Origin: Candidatus Electryonea clarkiae
GTDB lineage: Bacteria > Electryoneota > Electryoneia > Electryoneales > Electryoneaceae
Direction: 5' to 3'
NCBI GenBank assembly: GCA_030765455.1
Contig: JAVCCM010000162.1
Location: 1 to 39,298 of the forward strand
DNA length: 39,298 nucleotides
Made by a program: the position numbers and the translations under genes
Notes under the pieces: model-generated
Seen by the model: the letters and a program-made list of their open reading frames with translations, nothing else
Databases searched by the model: none
Told to the model about the DNA's origin: nothing
In this document: one piece after another, positions 25,992 to 34,322 of the stretch
How positions within the stretch are numbered: position 1 is the stretch's first letter
Layout of the letters: each line of letters begins with the position of its first letter

Positions 25992-26936
25992 TCAATCAAT
26001 CCCTCCCGGCGGATATCGTGATGGCGGTCGTTTGCAATAATTGATGATATACAGGAGATATTCCATCTCGTTAAAAGGTTCATTGTCTTCTTCGCCATCA
26101 ATAGATATTTCATTATCCCACCAGTCCTTGTATTCCTGCGTTACAGTCATGGGATCAAGCCTGTTCTGTATCGAATTTGCAATTGTTGAAGCCGTTGCTT
26201 TTATCACTGCGCATGTTGAATCATTATCCAACGCATAATTCAATTTTTTGTATAATAATTCCAGGTTATAAGGATATTGCTTCAACAGGTTCTCGACAAG
26301 TTGCGGCGACCACTCGTTGAAATTTCGAGCCCACTGAATAGAATCTATTGCATCAAGTACATAGCTCTGCGCAACATAAAATAGCGGTTCGCTACGCCAT
26401 TGTACCGGTCCGAGGCTGTCGGGAGTCGTATGAGACTCGAAATGAAAGATATAGGTTACGGTATCTTTTGAAATGGGAAGATCACGTGAGTCAAATGTAT
26501 AGTCGATGTTAATACCATACCAGTTGGAACCAACCGTGGTTGTGTCGGGTATCTGTGTAATTGAAGCTACCTGGAACGTAGTATCATCGGCTTCATGGTA
26601 TGCCCAGTAAACATAAGCTTTTATGTCAGAATACTTTATCCGCTGATTCGGTATTCTTGTTGTTGTGATTTGACCGGTTCCTATAGAAATCGCGACCGGG
26701 ATATAATATGACTCATTTTTCCAGATCATCTGCTCAGGAAACGCGCCGTATTTATCAACGTAATGATCATAAAAAAATTCCCTTCCTCGAACCATATTTG
26801 GACGAATTACAGCCGTTGGAAAACCTTTTTCTCCAACAATAGTATCAGTTGGAACCCATGCAGTAAAAGCCAATTGAGCATTTAGAACTATGAATACGAA
26901 TGCAAAGCAATAATGAAGATATTTTCTGGCCATCAT
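25992..26936 (-). CDS. secreted protein of unknown function
   Basis: A 314-residue protein with an N-terminal signal peptide (residues 3-26, ending near AFTAW). I do not recognise a family. Residues about 30-200 look like a beta-rich domain with repeated aromatic strands (YYIPVAISIG, VYWAYHEADDTTF, YIFHFESHT). The C-terminal third is helical (QLVENLLKQYPYNLELLYKKLNYAL, then DPMTVTQEYKDWW), and the extreme C-terminus is Pro- and Gly-rich. Two tandem ATGs lie behind a GGGAG box (4 and 7 bases), so the start may be 26936 or 26933. It is transcribed in the same direction as cdaA upstream, 77 bases away, but a hairpin lies between them. Confidence 0.65.
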   Translation of the reverse strand: MMARKYLHYCFAFVFIVLNAQLAFTAWVPTDTIVGEKGFPTAVIRPNMVRGREFFYDHYVDKYGAFPEQMIWKNESYYIPVAISIGTGQITTTRIPNQRIKYSDIKAYVYWAYHEADDTTFQVASITQIPDTTTVGSNWYGINIDYTFDSRDLPISKDTVTYIFHFESHTTPDSLGPVQWRSEPLFYVAQSYVLDAIDSIQWARNFNEWSPQLVENLLKQYPYNLELLYKKLNYALDNDSTCAVIKATASTIANSIQNRLDPMTVTQEYKDWWDNEISIDGEEDNEPFNEMEYLLYIINYCKRPPSRYPPGGID

Positions 26937-26966
26937 TTTGCTCCCTTACTTTCAAAGCAAATCATC

Positions 26967-26987
26967 CCCGGATGCAAGCCATCCGGG
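26967..26987 (-). terminator. hairpin after cdaA, possible weak terminator
   Basis: CCCGGATG (26967-26974) and CATCCGGG (26980-26987) form an 8-bp stem with loop CAAGC, 26 bases past the cdaA stop. The following minus-strand bases (GATGATTTGCTTTG) are only moderately T-rich. The same arms are found at 16550-16590. Confidence 0.4.
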
Positions 26988-27013
26988 CTACTGATCACAA
27001 TGTCGATGGAGGT

Positions 27014-27835
27014 TCATCTTGTGACGGTAGCGGCTGGGAATCCTTTTGTGTTTTCCTTACCGAAACCATGTACTTTTTCAAATATTTGTTGTAAACGCTC
27101 GCTGAGTTGTTCCCCGGTCATGCCGCGCTCGATAAATGCACCGCGATATGCGAGGGATATCTGCCCGGTCTCTTCGCTTACGACTACAACCGCGCAGTCT
27201 GATTCTTCCGTAGCGCCAAGAGCTGCCCGGTGCCGTGTGCCGAGGCTTGGATCAATGTTGGGGTTTTGAGTTAATGGCAGGATACAACGTGCTGCTTCGA
27301 TTACATTCCCATTGATAATGACAGCTCCATCATGCAAAGGAGTTCGGGGGAAGAAAATGCTGACTATAAGTTCCCCGGTTGCTTCCGCCTGCATCTTTAT
27401 TCCTGTTTCTATGATCGCCCGCATTCCCATGTCACGCTGCAGAACAATAAGCCCTCCATACCTTTTCTGAGATAAATCGATTGCAGCATTACAGATTTCA
27501 TCAATAATTTTTGTCGCCGGTACTTTAAATATGCGCTGGACTAACCTGCCTTTACCAAGCTGGATTAAAAGCCTTCGAAGTTCCGGTTGGAAGAGGATAA
27601 CAAAAGCGATAACCCAGACCTTGGCAATTGAATCCAGCAGCCAGGTCATACCTTTTAGACCAACCGTTCGGACTACTACACTGATTAACAGGATGATAAT
27701 CAACCCAATAAACATCTGGGATGCACGGGTACCGCGCATTATATCATATAGCTTATAGAAGACAAAAGTTACGAGGAAGATATCGACCAAATCGATAAGA
27801 GTAAAAGACATGAATCCGATGCGGAATATTTCCAT
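27014..27835 (-). CDS. cdaA: diadenylate cyclase CdaA (c-di-AMP synthase)
   Basis: A 273-residue membrane-bound diadenylate cyclase that makes cyclic di-AMP from two ATP. Three N-terminal membrane helices (about 11-29, 38-58, 64-83) are followed by the cytosolic DisA_N/DAC domain. Catalytic motifs are intact: DGA at 169-171 (TPLHDGAVII) and RHR at 201-203 (LGTRHRAALG). Other conserved stretches are FQPELRRLLIQLG and KRYGGLIVLQRD. Length matches the CdaA/YbbP family. The usual Firmicutes neighbours (ybbR-like cdaR, glmM) are not present here. The signal it makes typically controls potassium and osmolyte transport and cell-wall balance. The stop is near a dyad repeat at 26967-26987. Confidence 0.93.
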   Translation of the reverse strand: MEIFRIGFMSFTLIDLVDIFLVTFVFYKLYDIMRGTRASQMFIGLIIILLISVVVRTVGLKGMTWLLDSIAKVWVIAFVILFQPELRRLLIQLGKGRLVQRIFKVPATKIIDEICNAAIDLSQKRYGGLIVLQRDMGMRAIIETGIKMQAEATGELIVSIFFPRTPLHDGAVIINGNVIEAARCILPLTQNPNIDPSLGTRHRAALGATEESDCAVVVVSEETGQISLAYRGAFIERGMTGEQLSERLQQIFEKVHGFGKENTKGFPAATVTR

Positions 27836-27988
27836 AAAGCCATCCAGAGGTTAAAACTTTTCTCAATATAAACAAATTCAGACGATTATGTAATATGTAG
27901 AACCCTGATTGATACAAATAATTTTTCTTATTTCACGCAAAGACGCGAAGCGATGAAACTATTTCCCAGAAGTATTCAAATAGAAGTC

Positions 27989-28019
27989 ATTCTTAATTCA
28001 TAATTCTTAATTCTTAATT
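27989..28019. repeat. short direct repeats of ATTCTTAATT at the tsaB 3' end
   Basis: Three copies of an ATTCTTAATT-like unit lie in tandem and include the tsaB stop codon. Such AT-rich direct repeats are a common remnant of replication slippage. No function is inferred. Confidence 0.5.
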
Positions 28020-28676
28020 GCTTTTCAAGGTTGGCGCGAATTCAGCGCCATAATCGACATCAATGTCAACCGGTTCCATTGTCCTACCCCTCTGCCAGGC
28101 TTCCCATACTACCCTGCCAAGAGCTTCATTTGAAGGCAGTATGTCCGGAAATGATTCGATTTCTTTATTGACTAACAAACTGTCAATTTCCTGTTTATAA
28201 AGATCATAACCATCACCCAAAGGCAGCAAGGGAGAAACATCGGGAGGTTCTGATTTGCCAACGACAAATTCTTCCGGTTCAGCTAACGGTTCAGGAAAGC
28301 TTTCACCTTTCATCAACCGGCAGCGACAGATTCCTCTGCGGAGAGGGAGCAATACCCAGACCGTCTTTCCGGGAGCACGGGCAGCTACAGCCTCATAAGT
28401 TGAAATTGGAATAATCGGCAGACCAAGCCCGGAGGCGAGAGCGGAGGCAAATGCTACACCCACTCGCAACCCTGTATAACCACCGGGACCATTCACGACT
28501 GCCACTGCGCCCATGTCCTGCCACTGGTGCTGTTTGAGCCAGTCTTTTATTCCTATTGACATGACAGCGTCATGACGCCGTGATTCGATTTTTTCAACCG
28601 GATCAACTATTTCACCGTTTTCAACTCCAACCCAGCGGGTAGATTGCCCCGAAGTATCAATTGCAAGAATTTTCAT
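28014..28676 (-). CDS. tsaB: tRNA threonylcarbamoyladenosine biosynthesis protein TsaB
   Basis: A 220-residue protein starting MKILAIDTSGQSTRWVGV, the N-terminal phosphate-binding strand of the ASKHA fold in TsaB (YeaZ). It continues with ESRRHDAVMSIGIKDWL (family: RRHSE.L...I) and VVNGPGGYTGLRVGVAFASALA, the most conserved TsaB block. TsaB forms a complex with TsaD and TsaE to transfer threonylcarbamoyl to A37 of ANN-decoding tRNAs; it is a scaffold and lacks the TsaD metal site. The C-terminal half is variable, as usual. It lies upstream of cdaA on the same strand with a 178-base gap and downstream of the repeat at 28758-28825. Confidence 0.9.
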   Translation of the reverse strand: MKILAIDTSGQSTRWVGVENGEIVDPVEKIESRRHDAVMSIGIKDWLKQHQWQDMGAVAVVNGPGGYTGLRVGVAFASALASGLGLPIIPISTYEAVAARAPGKTVWVLLPLRRGICRCRLMKGESFPEPLAEPEEFVVGKSEPPDVSPLLPLGDGYDLYKQEIDSLLVNKEIESFPDILPSNEALGRVVWEAWQRGRTMEPVDIDVDYGAEFAPTLKSN

Positions 28677-28757
28677 GGGTTTATTTAATACGATGTTATA
28701 GCAGTGCTAACAAATAAATTCCCATGGGAATAAGAAGTATCCTTTGAAACATGGAAA

Positions 28758-28825
28758 TGTAGGGGCAGGATTTATCCGCCCACTACTATTGATGCAAACG
28801 CGGGCGGATAAATCCTGCCCTTACA
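28758..28825. repeat. inverted repeat element, family A copy 2
   Basis: Arms 28758-28781 and 28802-28825 are inverted copies with one mismatch (28821) around a 20-base centre. The arms are the same 24-base sequence as at 12603-12708, but the centre is different and shorter. The element lies upstream of tsaB and downstream of the POT/MFS gene terminator. Confidence 0.85.
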
Positions 28826-28880
28826 ACATGCGAACTTACTTCCGAGCTATGCCATAACGAGTGACTCAACTCCACAATTA

Positions 28881-28931
28881 TCAAAAATAATCCCGGAGTA
28901 TTTGTAGCATAACATCTATAATACTCCGGGA
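28881..28931 (-). terminator. rho-independent terminator of the POT/MFS transporter gene
   Basis: TCCCGGAGTATT (28891-28902) pairs perfectly over 12 bp with AATACTCCGGGA (28920-28931). On the minus strand the hairpin is followed by TTATTTTTGA. It stands 34 bases after the transporter stop codon. Confidence 0.88.
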
Positions 28932-28964
28932 AAGAAAAACCTTCATCTGATTTCACACTGAAAC

Positions 28965-30440
28965 TTATACTGTTTCAGGTCCATTAGATGTCAGCGATTG
29001 ATTTTTTGTTTTATAATAGTAGCCAACCATCGCAACAGTCGAGACCAATCCGATAACGCCTAATATCACCCAAACAATCCAGGGGTCATGCATATTCCAA
29101 AGTACTACTGTGGCTTCATCAACAGTTCCGTTCATCATGGATGCCATTGTATCCATCACCTTTTCCCTTGGGATGTCTGCAACCGATGCTTCGGACATTC
29201 CTAATTGTTCCACGAGATATTGTCGGGCGAAATTGATTTTGCTGCCGAGCTTTTCATATAAAACACCGGACACAGCATTGCCTACTCCCCAACCTATCGC
29301 AAATGGTATGTTAGAGTAACCCATATAAACTGCTTTTTTGTCCGGTGGAGCAGTAAGTCCAATGTATTCTGAAAATTTTGGGCTGCACCACATTTCACCA
29401 ATGGCGAAAATAAATATCGCAAGCGCAACAATAAGTCCAACATTGGTCGCACCGGCAGCGACGAATGCTATAACTGAAATCACCATTCCACCGATTAGAG
29501 CTATCATGGGATGGAATTTCCCGGTTAACCATGCCATAGGTAACATGAGAAGGATGATCGCAAAGGAATCAATATTGATTATCATCTCAGGTTTGACATT
29601 CCCATTGGCTAATGTAACGTTACCCAACCAGGAAAAGATCATATCGAAAGTCGGCGCTATGTCTCGTGAAAATACCCATTCGTCGATAAAGTTCGGCAAA
29701 AGATCCCACAACTGCATGAACATGAACCAGAAACCGCTGAATATTCCCAGGAAGATGAGAAAATTTCTGTCTTTCAACGTCGCCAGGGTATCGACGATAG
29801 TTTCAACGACGCTCTTTGCCTTGATCTCGCCGACTTTTTCAGGCTCTTTATAAAAAATGAGTGTTGGAATGAAATTGAATGCTGTAACTCCGGCAGCACA
29901 GAAGAAAACAAGCTGCCAGTTAATCTCTCCACGAATAATAGCGGCTAACATCGGAGCAAGGAATCCACCGACATTTACCATCCAATAAAAAATTCCCCAG
30001 GCGATGGAGCTGTTGTCTTCATCGCAAGATTTTGCAATGGTTCCAGCTATCGGCGGTTTGAATATCGCGGTTCCCAAACCGATCAGGCATGCGGCGCCAA
30101 GCGCACCCCAATACCCGGAAGCAAAGGCAAAGGCAAGATATCCTGCGATGTTTATCGTATATGCAACAAACAGGCTTTTTTTGTATCCATATTGATCAGT
30201 AAACCCGCCTGAAATCATCGGAATCAAGCATTGAACGAGAGCCCAGATTGAATAGATCGCGCCTTTTTGAGAATATGTCAGTCCCAACCCGTTATCTGCT
30301 ACTGCAGCAACCATGTAGAGTGGCAGAATCGCACGAATTCCGAAAAAAGCGAGACGCTCGTTAGCTTCCAGCCAATTTGCAAACCAGAAATTTGAACTCA
30401 AACCCGATATTTGTTTTACAACCGAAACTTTTCCAGCCAA
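28965..30440 (-). CDS. POT/MFS-type transporter
   Basis: A 491-residue polytopic membrane protein with at least 12 predicted hydrophobic helices. The first helix carries ANWLEANERLAFFGIRAILPLY, matching the ExxER-x-x-[F/Y][F/Y]G motif of proton-dependent oligopeptide transporters. A DQYGYKKS loop between helices 2 and 3 is of MFS type. A later region has SEYIGLTAPPDKKAVYMGYSN, also seen in the POT/NPF family. Substrate is probably a di- or tripeptide or a similar small solute, imported with protons; the assignment to POT rather than another MFS branch is likely but not certain. The start is TTG, decided by a GGGAGG box seven bases upstream. A strong terminator follows. Confidence 0.83.
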   Translation of the reverse strand: MAGKVSVVKQISGLSSNFWFANWLEANERLAFFGIRAILPLYMVAAVADNGLGLTYSQKGAIYSIWALVQCLIPMISGGFTDQYGYKKSLFVAYTINIAGYLAFAFASGYWGALGAACLIGLGTAIFKPPIAGTIAKSCDEDNSSIAWGIFYWMVNVGGFLAPMLAAIIRGEINWQLVFFCAAGVTAFNFIPTLIFYKEPEKVGEIKAKSVVETIVDTLATLKDRNFLIFLGIFSGFWFMFMQLWDLLPNFIDEWVFSRDIAPTFDMIFSWLGNVTLANGNVKPEMIINIDSFAIILLMLPMAWLTGKFHPMIALIGGMVISVIAFVAAGATNVGLIVALAIFIFAIGEMWCSPKFSEYIGLTAPPDKKAVYMGYSNIPFAIGWGVGNAVSGVLYEKLGSKINFARQYLVEQLGMSEASVADIPREKVMDTMASMMNGTVDEATVVLWNMHDPWIVWVILGVIGLVSTVAMVGYYYKTKNQSLTSNGPETV

Positions 30441-30453
30441 GACACATCCTCCC
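30438..30453 (-). promoter_or_regulatory. ribosome-binding site fixing a TTG start
   Basis: GGGAGG (30453-30448) lies seven bases before TTG (30440-30438). No in-frame ATG is suitably placed, because the ATG between them is in another frame. This supports the TTG as the true start of the transporter. Confidence 0.7.
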
Positions 30454-30647
30454 GGTTATTTAATGTTATGTTTTAGAATTTGAGAAGATATGAATGATTT
30501 GTACTGTTTGCCAGTCTTCAGGTTGAATATCTCAAAAGTCTTGCGAATTGAGAAAAGAATTCAGGGAGATGAATCTAATATTGACTTGCCCGGTATAATG
30601 ATATTGAGTATTCTCTATTCTTAATTTCAAATCAAGGATGATACATA

Positions 30648-31646
30648 ATGACTTTATCTAAAAAAGACAGTAAAAATCCAGATATAAAATCAGAATTACT
30701 TCCTTCAATCACTGAAGCTGTAAGAATTGCATCACGAGCAACGCGATTGGTTCTCGAGCAGGATATCAAAGGAGATAAATGGTCAAAAGAAGACAGGACA
30801 CCGGTTACAGTCGCCGACCTTGCGAGCCAGGCAATCCTGCTTGGAGAACTGGCTAATACAGTTCCCGACGAAGGGATACTGGCTGAGGAGGAGCCCAAAT
30901 CCCTGGATGATGCTGACAAAGCATCGCGAGTACGTGAGATAGTGGAAGAGGTGCTGGATGCATCGTTCTCCCTGGGAGAAATCAGGGACAGGATTGCTTA
31001 CCGGGGTGATAAAAATTCAGATGGACGATGGTTTGTTGACCCACTTGATGGGACTAAGGGATTCGTAAAGAACCTCATGTATGCCGTTGGAATAGCAAGA
31101 ACTGTAAATGGTGAGCTTAATTGTTCATGGCTTTCGGTGCCGGGTCGTGAAGAGTTATTGCCTGGTGTTGCAGGTTATCTTTTTCGTGCAGAACGTAATC
31201 GGGGAGCTTTTTTACAGCCTCTGAAACTTGGTGAACCGGAGAAAAGAATAATTCCTGAGCCTGTTAATATAGTTGACGGGATTAAGGTAGTTGTTTCGAG
31301 AGCGCATGATCGAAAGAAAGGACCGAGCAGACTTTCAAAGGGAGGGATGAAAACCATACATCTTCCTCTGGATAGCCAGGCGAAATACGCAGCCCTCGCC
31401 ATGGGAAAAGCTCACCTTTACCCCCGTCGCCACAGCAAAAGTTTTGGCTGTAACTTCTGTTGGGACCACGCTCCAGGTGTTTTGCTTCTCGAAGAAACAG
31501 GGGGATCAATCACTGATCTCACAGGGCGACCCCTTGATTTCACAAAAGGAGAGAGATTGTCTGAAAATCTTGGAATATTGGCAGCTGTTAATACTGACCT
31601 ACATGCACAAGCTTTGAGTATTCTTCGAAAATATGAAGGCAAGTAA
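30648..31646 (+). CDS. 3'(2'),5'-bisphosphate nucleotidase (inositol monophosphatase superfamily)
   Basis: A 332-residue lithium-sensitive-type phosphatase. Metal-binding residues can be placed: Asp57 (TVADLAS), Glu80/Glu81 (LAEEEP), Asp131 and Asp134 (WFVDPLDGTKGF) and Asp273 (CWDHAPGVLL). The spacing (long insertion between the ADL and the EEEP blocks and YRGDKNSDGRWF before DPLDGT) matches the Hal2/PAP phosphatase branch of the family more than inositol monophosphatases or CysQ. It removes the 3'-phosphate of adenosine 3',5'-bisphosphate from sulfate assimilation or coenzyme A metabolism. It stands alone on the plus strand, between divergent and convergent neighbours. An -10-like TATAAT lies at 30594-30599, without a clear -35. 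Confidence 0.85.
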   Translation: MTLSKKDSKNPDIKSELLPSITEAVRIASRATRLVLEQDIKGDKWSKEDRTPVTVADLASQAILLGELANTVPDEGILAEEEPKSLDDADKASRVREIVEEVLDASFSLGEIRDRIAYRGDKNSDGRWFVDPLDGTKGFVKNLMYAVGIARTVNGELNCSWLSVPGREELLPGVAGYLFRAERNRGAFLQPLKLGEPEKRIIPEPVNIVDGIKVVVSRAHDRKKGPSRLSKGGMKTIHLPLDSQAKYAALAMGKAHLYPRRHSKSFGCNFCWDHAPGVLLLEETGGSITDLTGRPLDFTKGERLSENLGILAAVNTDLHAQALSILRKYEGK

Positions 31647-31737
31647 TCTGATTGTTCCGATTATTTCTATCGTAAAACAACATGGATAATGAACATGCAA
31701 TTTTTGTTCGATCCAAACAATTTTCGGTTGATCAGGA

Positions 31738-32232
31738 TCAGGAAGACCCAAAGGTCCATGGCTGAGTAACACCGATGGGTTTTGATGCGCCGGGTGGGAA
31801 CGTCCATTTTTGAAGATGTGAAATCAGCGTATCCTCGAAAACCTCACCAAACATATCGTTCCAATCTGATTCAATTATTTCCACATCGCTTACTGCCCCA
31901 TCAGGATTTACGAAAAAATGAGCTGTTAACTTTCCGTGAAGTCCCGGGCGTTCTTTTTCGGTTTGATGAAATGCCCTGTTGAGCCCCTCAGTTCTAATGC
32001 GAACGGTCTCAACCATTGTCTCCCTGGAAAACAGAGCGCCTTCTTCCCATACAGGATTACCATAAGGGATCAAATATTCGTAAATATTTTCCTGATTCCT
32101 ACTCTCAATCGTTTGTCCTGATGTTTCTTCTTGCTGTTTCTTTTCAACCTTTTCACAGCAACAGAATATTAAGAGCAGGAGCGGGAATAATAAGGGGATA
32201 AAACTTTGGGCTTTAAAATTTTTATAAGACAT
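31738..32232 (-). CDS. lipoprotein with TonB/AgmX-like C-terminal domain
   Basis: The start at 32232 (MSYKNFKAQSF) is preferred, because the frame upstream to 32295 adds a charged leader in front of the signal peptide. The 164-residue product has a hydrophobic segment ending LLLLIFCCC, a likely lipoprotein signal although the lipobox is not canonical. A Gln/Glu-rich linker (EKKQQEETSGQ) follows. The C-terminal ~65 residues read GKLTAHFFVNPDGAVSDVEI, then IESDW, FEDTLISHLQKWTFPPGA and the end TQPWTFGSS. This is the beta-alpha-beta layout of TonB C-terminal/AgmX-PglI-like domains. These bind outer-membrane or periplasmic partners. The protein lacks the N-terminal inner-membrane anchor and Pro-rich spacer of classical TonB, so energy transduction is doubtful. 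Confidence 0.75.
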   Translation of the reverse strand: MSYKNFKAQSFIPLLFPLLLLIFCCCEKVEKKQQEETSGQTIESRNQENIYEYLIPYGNPVWEEGALFSRETMVETVRIRTEGLNRAFHQTEKERPGLHGKLTAHFFVNPDGAVSDVEIIESDWNDMFGEVFEDTLISHLQKWTFPPGASKPIGVTQPWTFGSS

Positions 32233-32290
32233 GATAAACTCAAATATTTGTCTTTCGATAAACTTTCGTGTGGAAAACTGCAGAACAGTA

Positions 32291-32379
32291 GTCATTCTGA
32301 ACGAAAGTGAAGAATCTTGCTCACGTTAGATTGTTGTAATTCAACAGATTGCTTCGTCGCTTCGCTACCTCGCAATGAC
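32291..32379. repeat. decayed palindromic repeat pair
   Basis: GTCATTCTGAACGAAAGTGA at 32291-32310 and, on the other strand, GTCATTGCGAGGTAGCGAAG (32379-32360) start alike and both run into an A-G-A/C-A-A-T-C-T end. They form an imperfect inverted pair across about 35 bases of centre. It sits in the 106-base gap between two lipoprotein genes. Confidence 0.55.
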
Positions 32380-32401
32380 GGTGGCGGTTGTTATTCCATA
32401 A

Positions 32402-33277
32402 TTATTCAACGAGTACCGGCTCAGTAACGGCGATTATCCAATAGGTTTGCTCCAGGTAAATTCGTGTCCAGCCGATAAGCCTCTCTTCACCATCTATTTC
32501 GGCGCCGGGGGAATGACTGGCAAAATACTTGGAATGTCCCGATTCAGCTTCGAGCATTTTGTTTGCCAGCGCCACGTTGTTGGAGTCGAATACAGCGATG
32601 TCATTATATACTACTCCAAACGTGTTTTCATTATGGTCATATATAATTCTTCCATCTTCTTCAAGAAGAAATATCAAAATATCTTCAGTGGAATTCGGCG
32701 CTGTATAGACAAGAATTCTTCGAGTAAGGGTATCAAATGACACCGACGCCCATACCATTCCCTTTAACGATGAATCCTTGATAACGGGAAAGATATAATC
32801 GAAATTCCCCATACCTGCTTCGTTCTGTTCAACTTCCCCGATACTCGGGCGAAGACTATCCATTGCAAATTTCACCCAGGGGATATAATTATTTTCCATT
32901 TCAGTCAATAAGCTGTCATACTTTGCCGGGTAAGCAGCGAGTACTTTTCCGGTTTCATCCATTAATCCTGCATATTCAAGATAATCTGTAGTCGTTTCAT
33001 ATATCGATTGGAGTTGACTTTCAGCATCCCCCGAATTCAAATCAAAATCAGACAGGGTATTTGCAGAAGTTAAAAGGCTGATCCGGATTTGATTCAATTT
33101 GCTTAATTCAAACTGTGTCCTGTACAAAAATGCAATATTCATCAAAGCCACACCTCTATCCGGATCGGGTTCCGATGGCAAGTCTTCTTCACATCCGGGG
33201 AAAATGATCAGGAGGATACCAAGCGATAAAAGAGTAACAATCAGGGTGGTATAAATATTTTTTGATCCAGGTTTCAC
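32402..33277 (-). CDS. lipoprotein with a Cache-like sensor domain
   Basis: A 291-residue protein starting with GTG (33277); no other start precedes the signal peptide. The signal peptide ends IIFPGC at about residue 29, a proper lipobox, so the mature protein is lipid-anchored. The remainder resembles a periplasmic Cache (PDC) sensor. It has an N-terminal long helix (SKLNQIRISLLTSANTLSD) and a segment YAGLMDETGKVLAAYPAK. Next come FDYIFPVIKDSSLKGMVWASVSFD and ILIFLLEEDGRIIYDHNENTFG, and the C-terminus is WTRIYLEQTYWIIAVTEP. No kinase, chemoreceptor or cyclase domain is attached. It may be a stand-alone ligand-binding lipoprotein. It lies 30 bases behind the Na+/Ca2+ exchanger gene and could share its transcript. 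Confidence 0.75.
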   Translation of the reverse strand: MKPGSKNIYTTLIVTLLSLGILLIIFPGCEEDLPSEPDPDRGVALMNIAFLYRTQFELSKLNQIRISLLTSANTLSDFDLNSGDAESQLQSIYETTTDYLEYAGLMDETGKVLAAYPAKYDSLLTEMENNYIPWVKFAMDSLRPSIGEVEQNEAGMGNFDYIFPVIKDSSLKGMVWASVSFDTLTRRILVYTAPNSTEDILIFLLEEDGRIIYDHNENTFGVVYNDIAVFDSNNVALANKMLEAESGHSKYFASHSPGAEIDGEERLIGWTRIYLEQTYWIIAVTEPVLVE

Positions 33278-33307
33278 AACAGTTCCGTATGAGTGATAAA
33301 ACGAGTT

Positions 33308-34234
33308 TCAGGCAATTACCTTTATAACATAAGCAATATAAATTATAAGTAATAATACTCCCTGCCAGCGAGATAGGGATTGTTTAATAAGGAGTATTGC
33401 CAGTGGAAAAATTGTCAGAACGACGAAGAATACGAGGTCCGGAACAATATTTTCCATTACTGTAATCGGCTTTATGGTCGCGCCCGTACCGAGGACAAAT
33501 AGAACATTGAAGGCATTACTTCCGAATACATTTCCTATCGCCAGCTCACCCTTGCCATGAAGTGCCGCGCTTACGGAAGCAGCCACTTCAGGAAGGCTTG
33601 TCCCTATTGCTACAGCCAGAGCCCCAATGACATACTCCGACACTCCGAACATCCGTGATATTGTTACAGCGCCATCAACCAACAATTGCCCTCCCAATAT
33701 CAGGGCAGCGATTCCACCGATTATCATCATTACAGTTACAGCAGTGCCATGAGGAGGAATAACCGGAGTTTCTGCTTCAGCCGGTCCCGTTCGAATTCTG
33801 AACAAAGTCAGAACTATAAAACCACCCATTGCAATTAGAAGAATGATTCCTTCAATTTGGTATATCTTACCATCAAAACTGAAAAGAACCATTAGAATCA
33901 TTACACCAAGTATGGATAAAGTCTCTTTTTTAATGTCGCTTTTTGCTATGGAAACCGGCATTAAAAGTGCTGCTATCCCAAGGATCAAACCGAGATTTGC
34001 AATGTTGCTGCCGACAATGTTTCCCAGGGCAAGACCGGGAGAATTTTTCAGAGCCGCAGTTAAGGTGACGACAAGCTCGGGCATCGAGGTACCGAAGGCG
34101 ATAATCGTTGCTCCGATAATGAATGGCGGTACACGGAATCTTTGAGCCAAAGAAGATCCTCCTCGCACCGATCCCTCTCCTCCAATAATAAGAAGGAGCA
34201 AGCCGCCAATCAGCATGAGGATAGCTACTAACAT
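33308..34234 (-). CDS. calcium/sodium antiporter (YrbG/NCX-like)
   Basis: About 308 residues, ten membrane helices, with the two inverted alpha-repeats of the Ca2+/cation antiporter family. The first has GNIVGSNIANLGLILG and AFGTSMPELVVTLTAAL. The second has GNVFGSNAFNVLFVLG and AIGTSLPEVAASVSAAL. Each repeat holds the Glu (in MPE and LPE) that binds Ca2+ in this family. Start at ATG 34234 preferred; the frame also allows TTG at 34240. It exports Ca2+ in exchange for Na+ (or K+/H+), keeping cytosolic calcium low. It follows the ferredoxin gene but a strong terminator lies between them, so it probably has its own promoter. The Cache lipoprotein gene begins 30 bases downstream. Confidence 0.93.
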   Translation of the reverse strand: MLVAILMLIGGLLLLIIGGEGSVRGGSSLAQRFRVPPFIIGATIIAFGTSMPELVVTLTAALKNSPGLALGNIVGSNIANLGLILGIAALLMPVSIAKSDIKKETLSILGVMILMVLFSFDGKIYQIEGIILLIAMGGFIVLTLFRIRTGPAEAETPVIPPHGTAVTVMMIIGGIAALILGGQLLVDGAVTISRMFGVSEYVIGALAVAIGTSLPEVAASVSAALHGKGELAIGNVFGSNAFNVLFVLGTGATIKPITVMENIVPDLVFFVVLTIFPLAILLIKQSLSRWQGVLLLIIYIAYVIKVIA

Positions 34235-34253
34235 CAACAATGTCCGGGGAAAT

Positions 34254-34292
34254 TAAAATGATAAACATGCGCCCGGGAAATCCGGGCGCATG
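34254..34292 (-). terminator. rho-independent terminator of the ferredoxin gene
   Basis: CATGCGCCCGG (34266-34276) pairs perfectly over 11 bp with CCGGGCGCATG (34282-34292), loop GAAAT. On the minus strand TTTATCATTTTAA follows. The hairpin starts about 30 bases after the ferredoxin stop codon. Confidence 0.85.
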
Positions 34293-34322
34293 AGAAGTAA
34301 GAAAAAATTCGTAGAAACTTGC

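Noticed and set aside
12603..28825. CRISPR-like arrays among the repeats
   Set aside because: The repeats are inverted pairs at isolated sites without regular spacing, and no cas genes are present.
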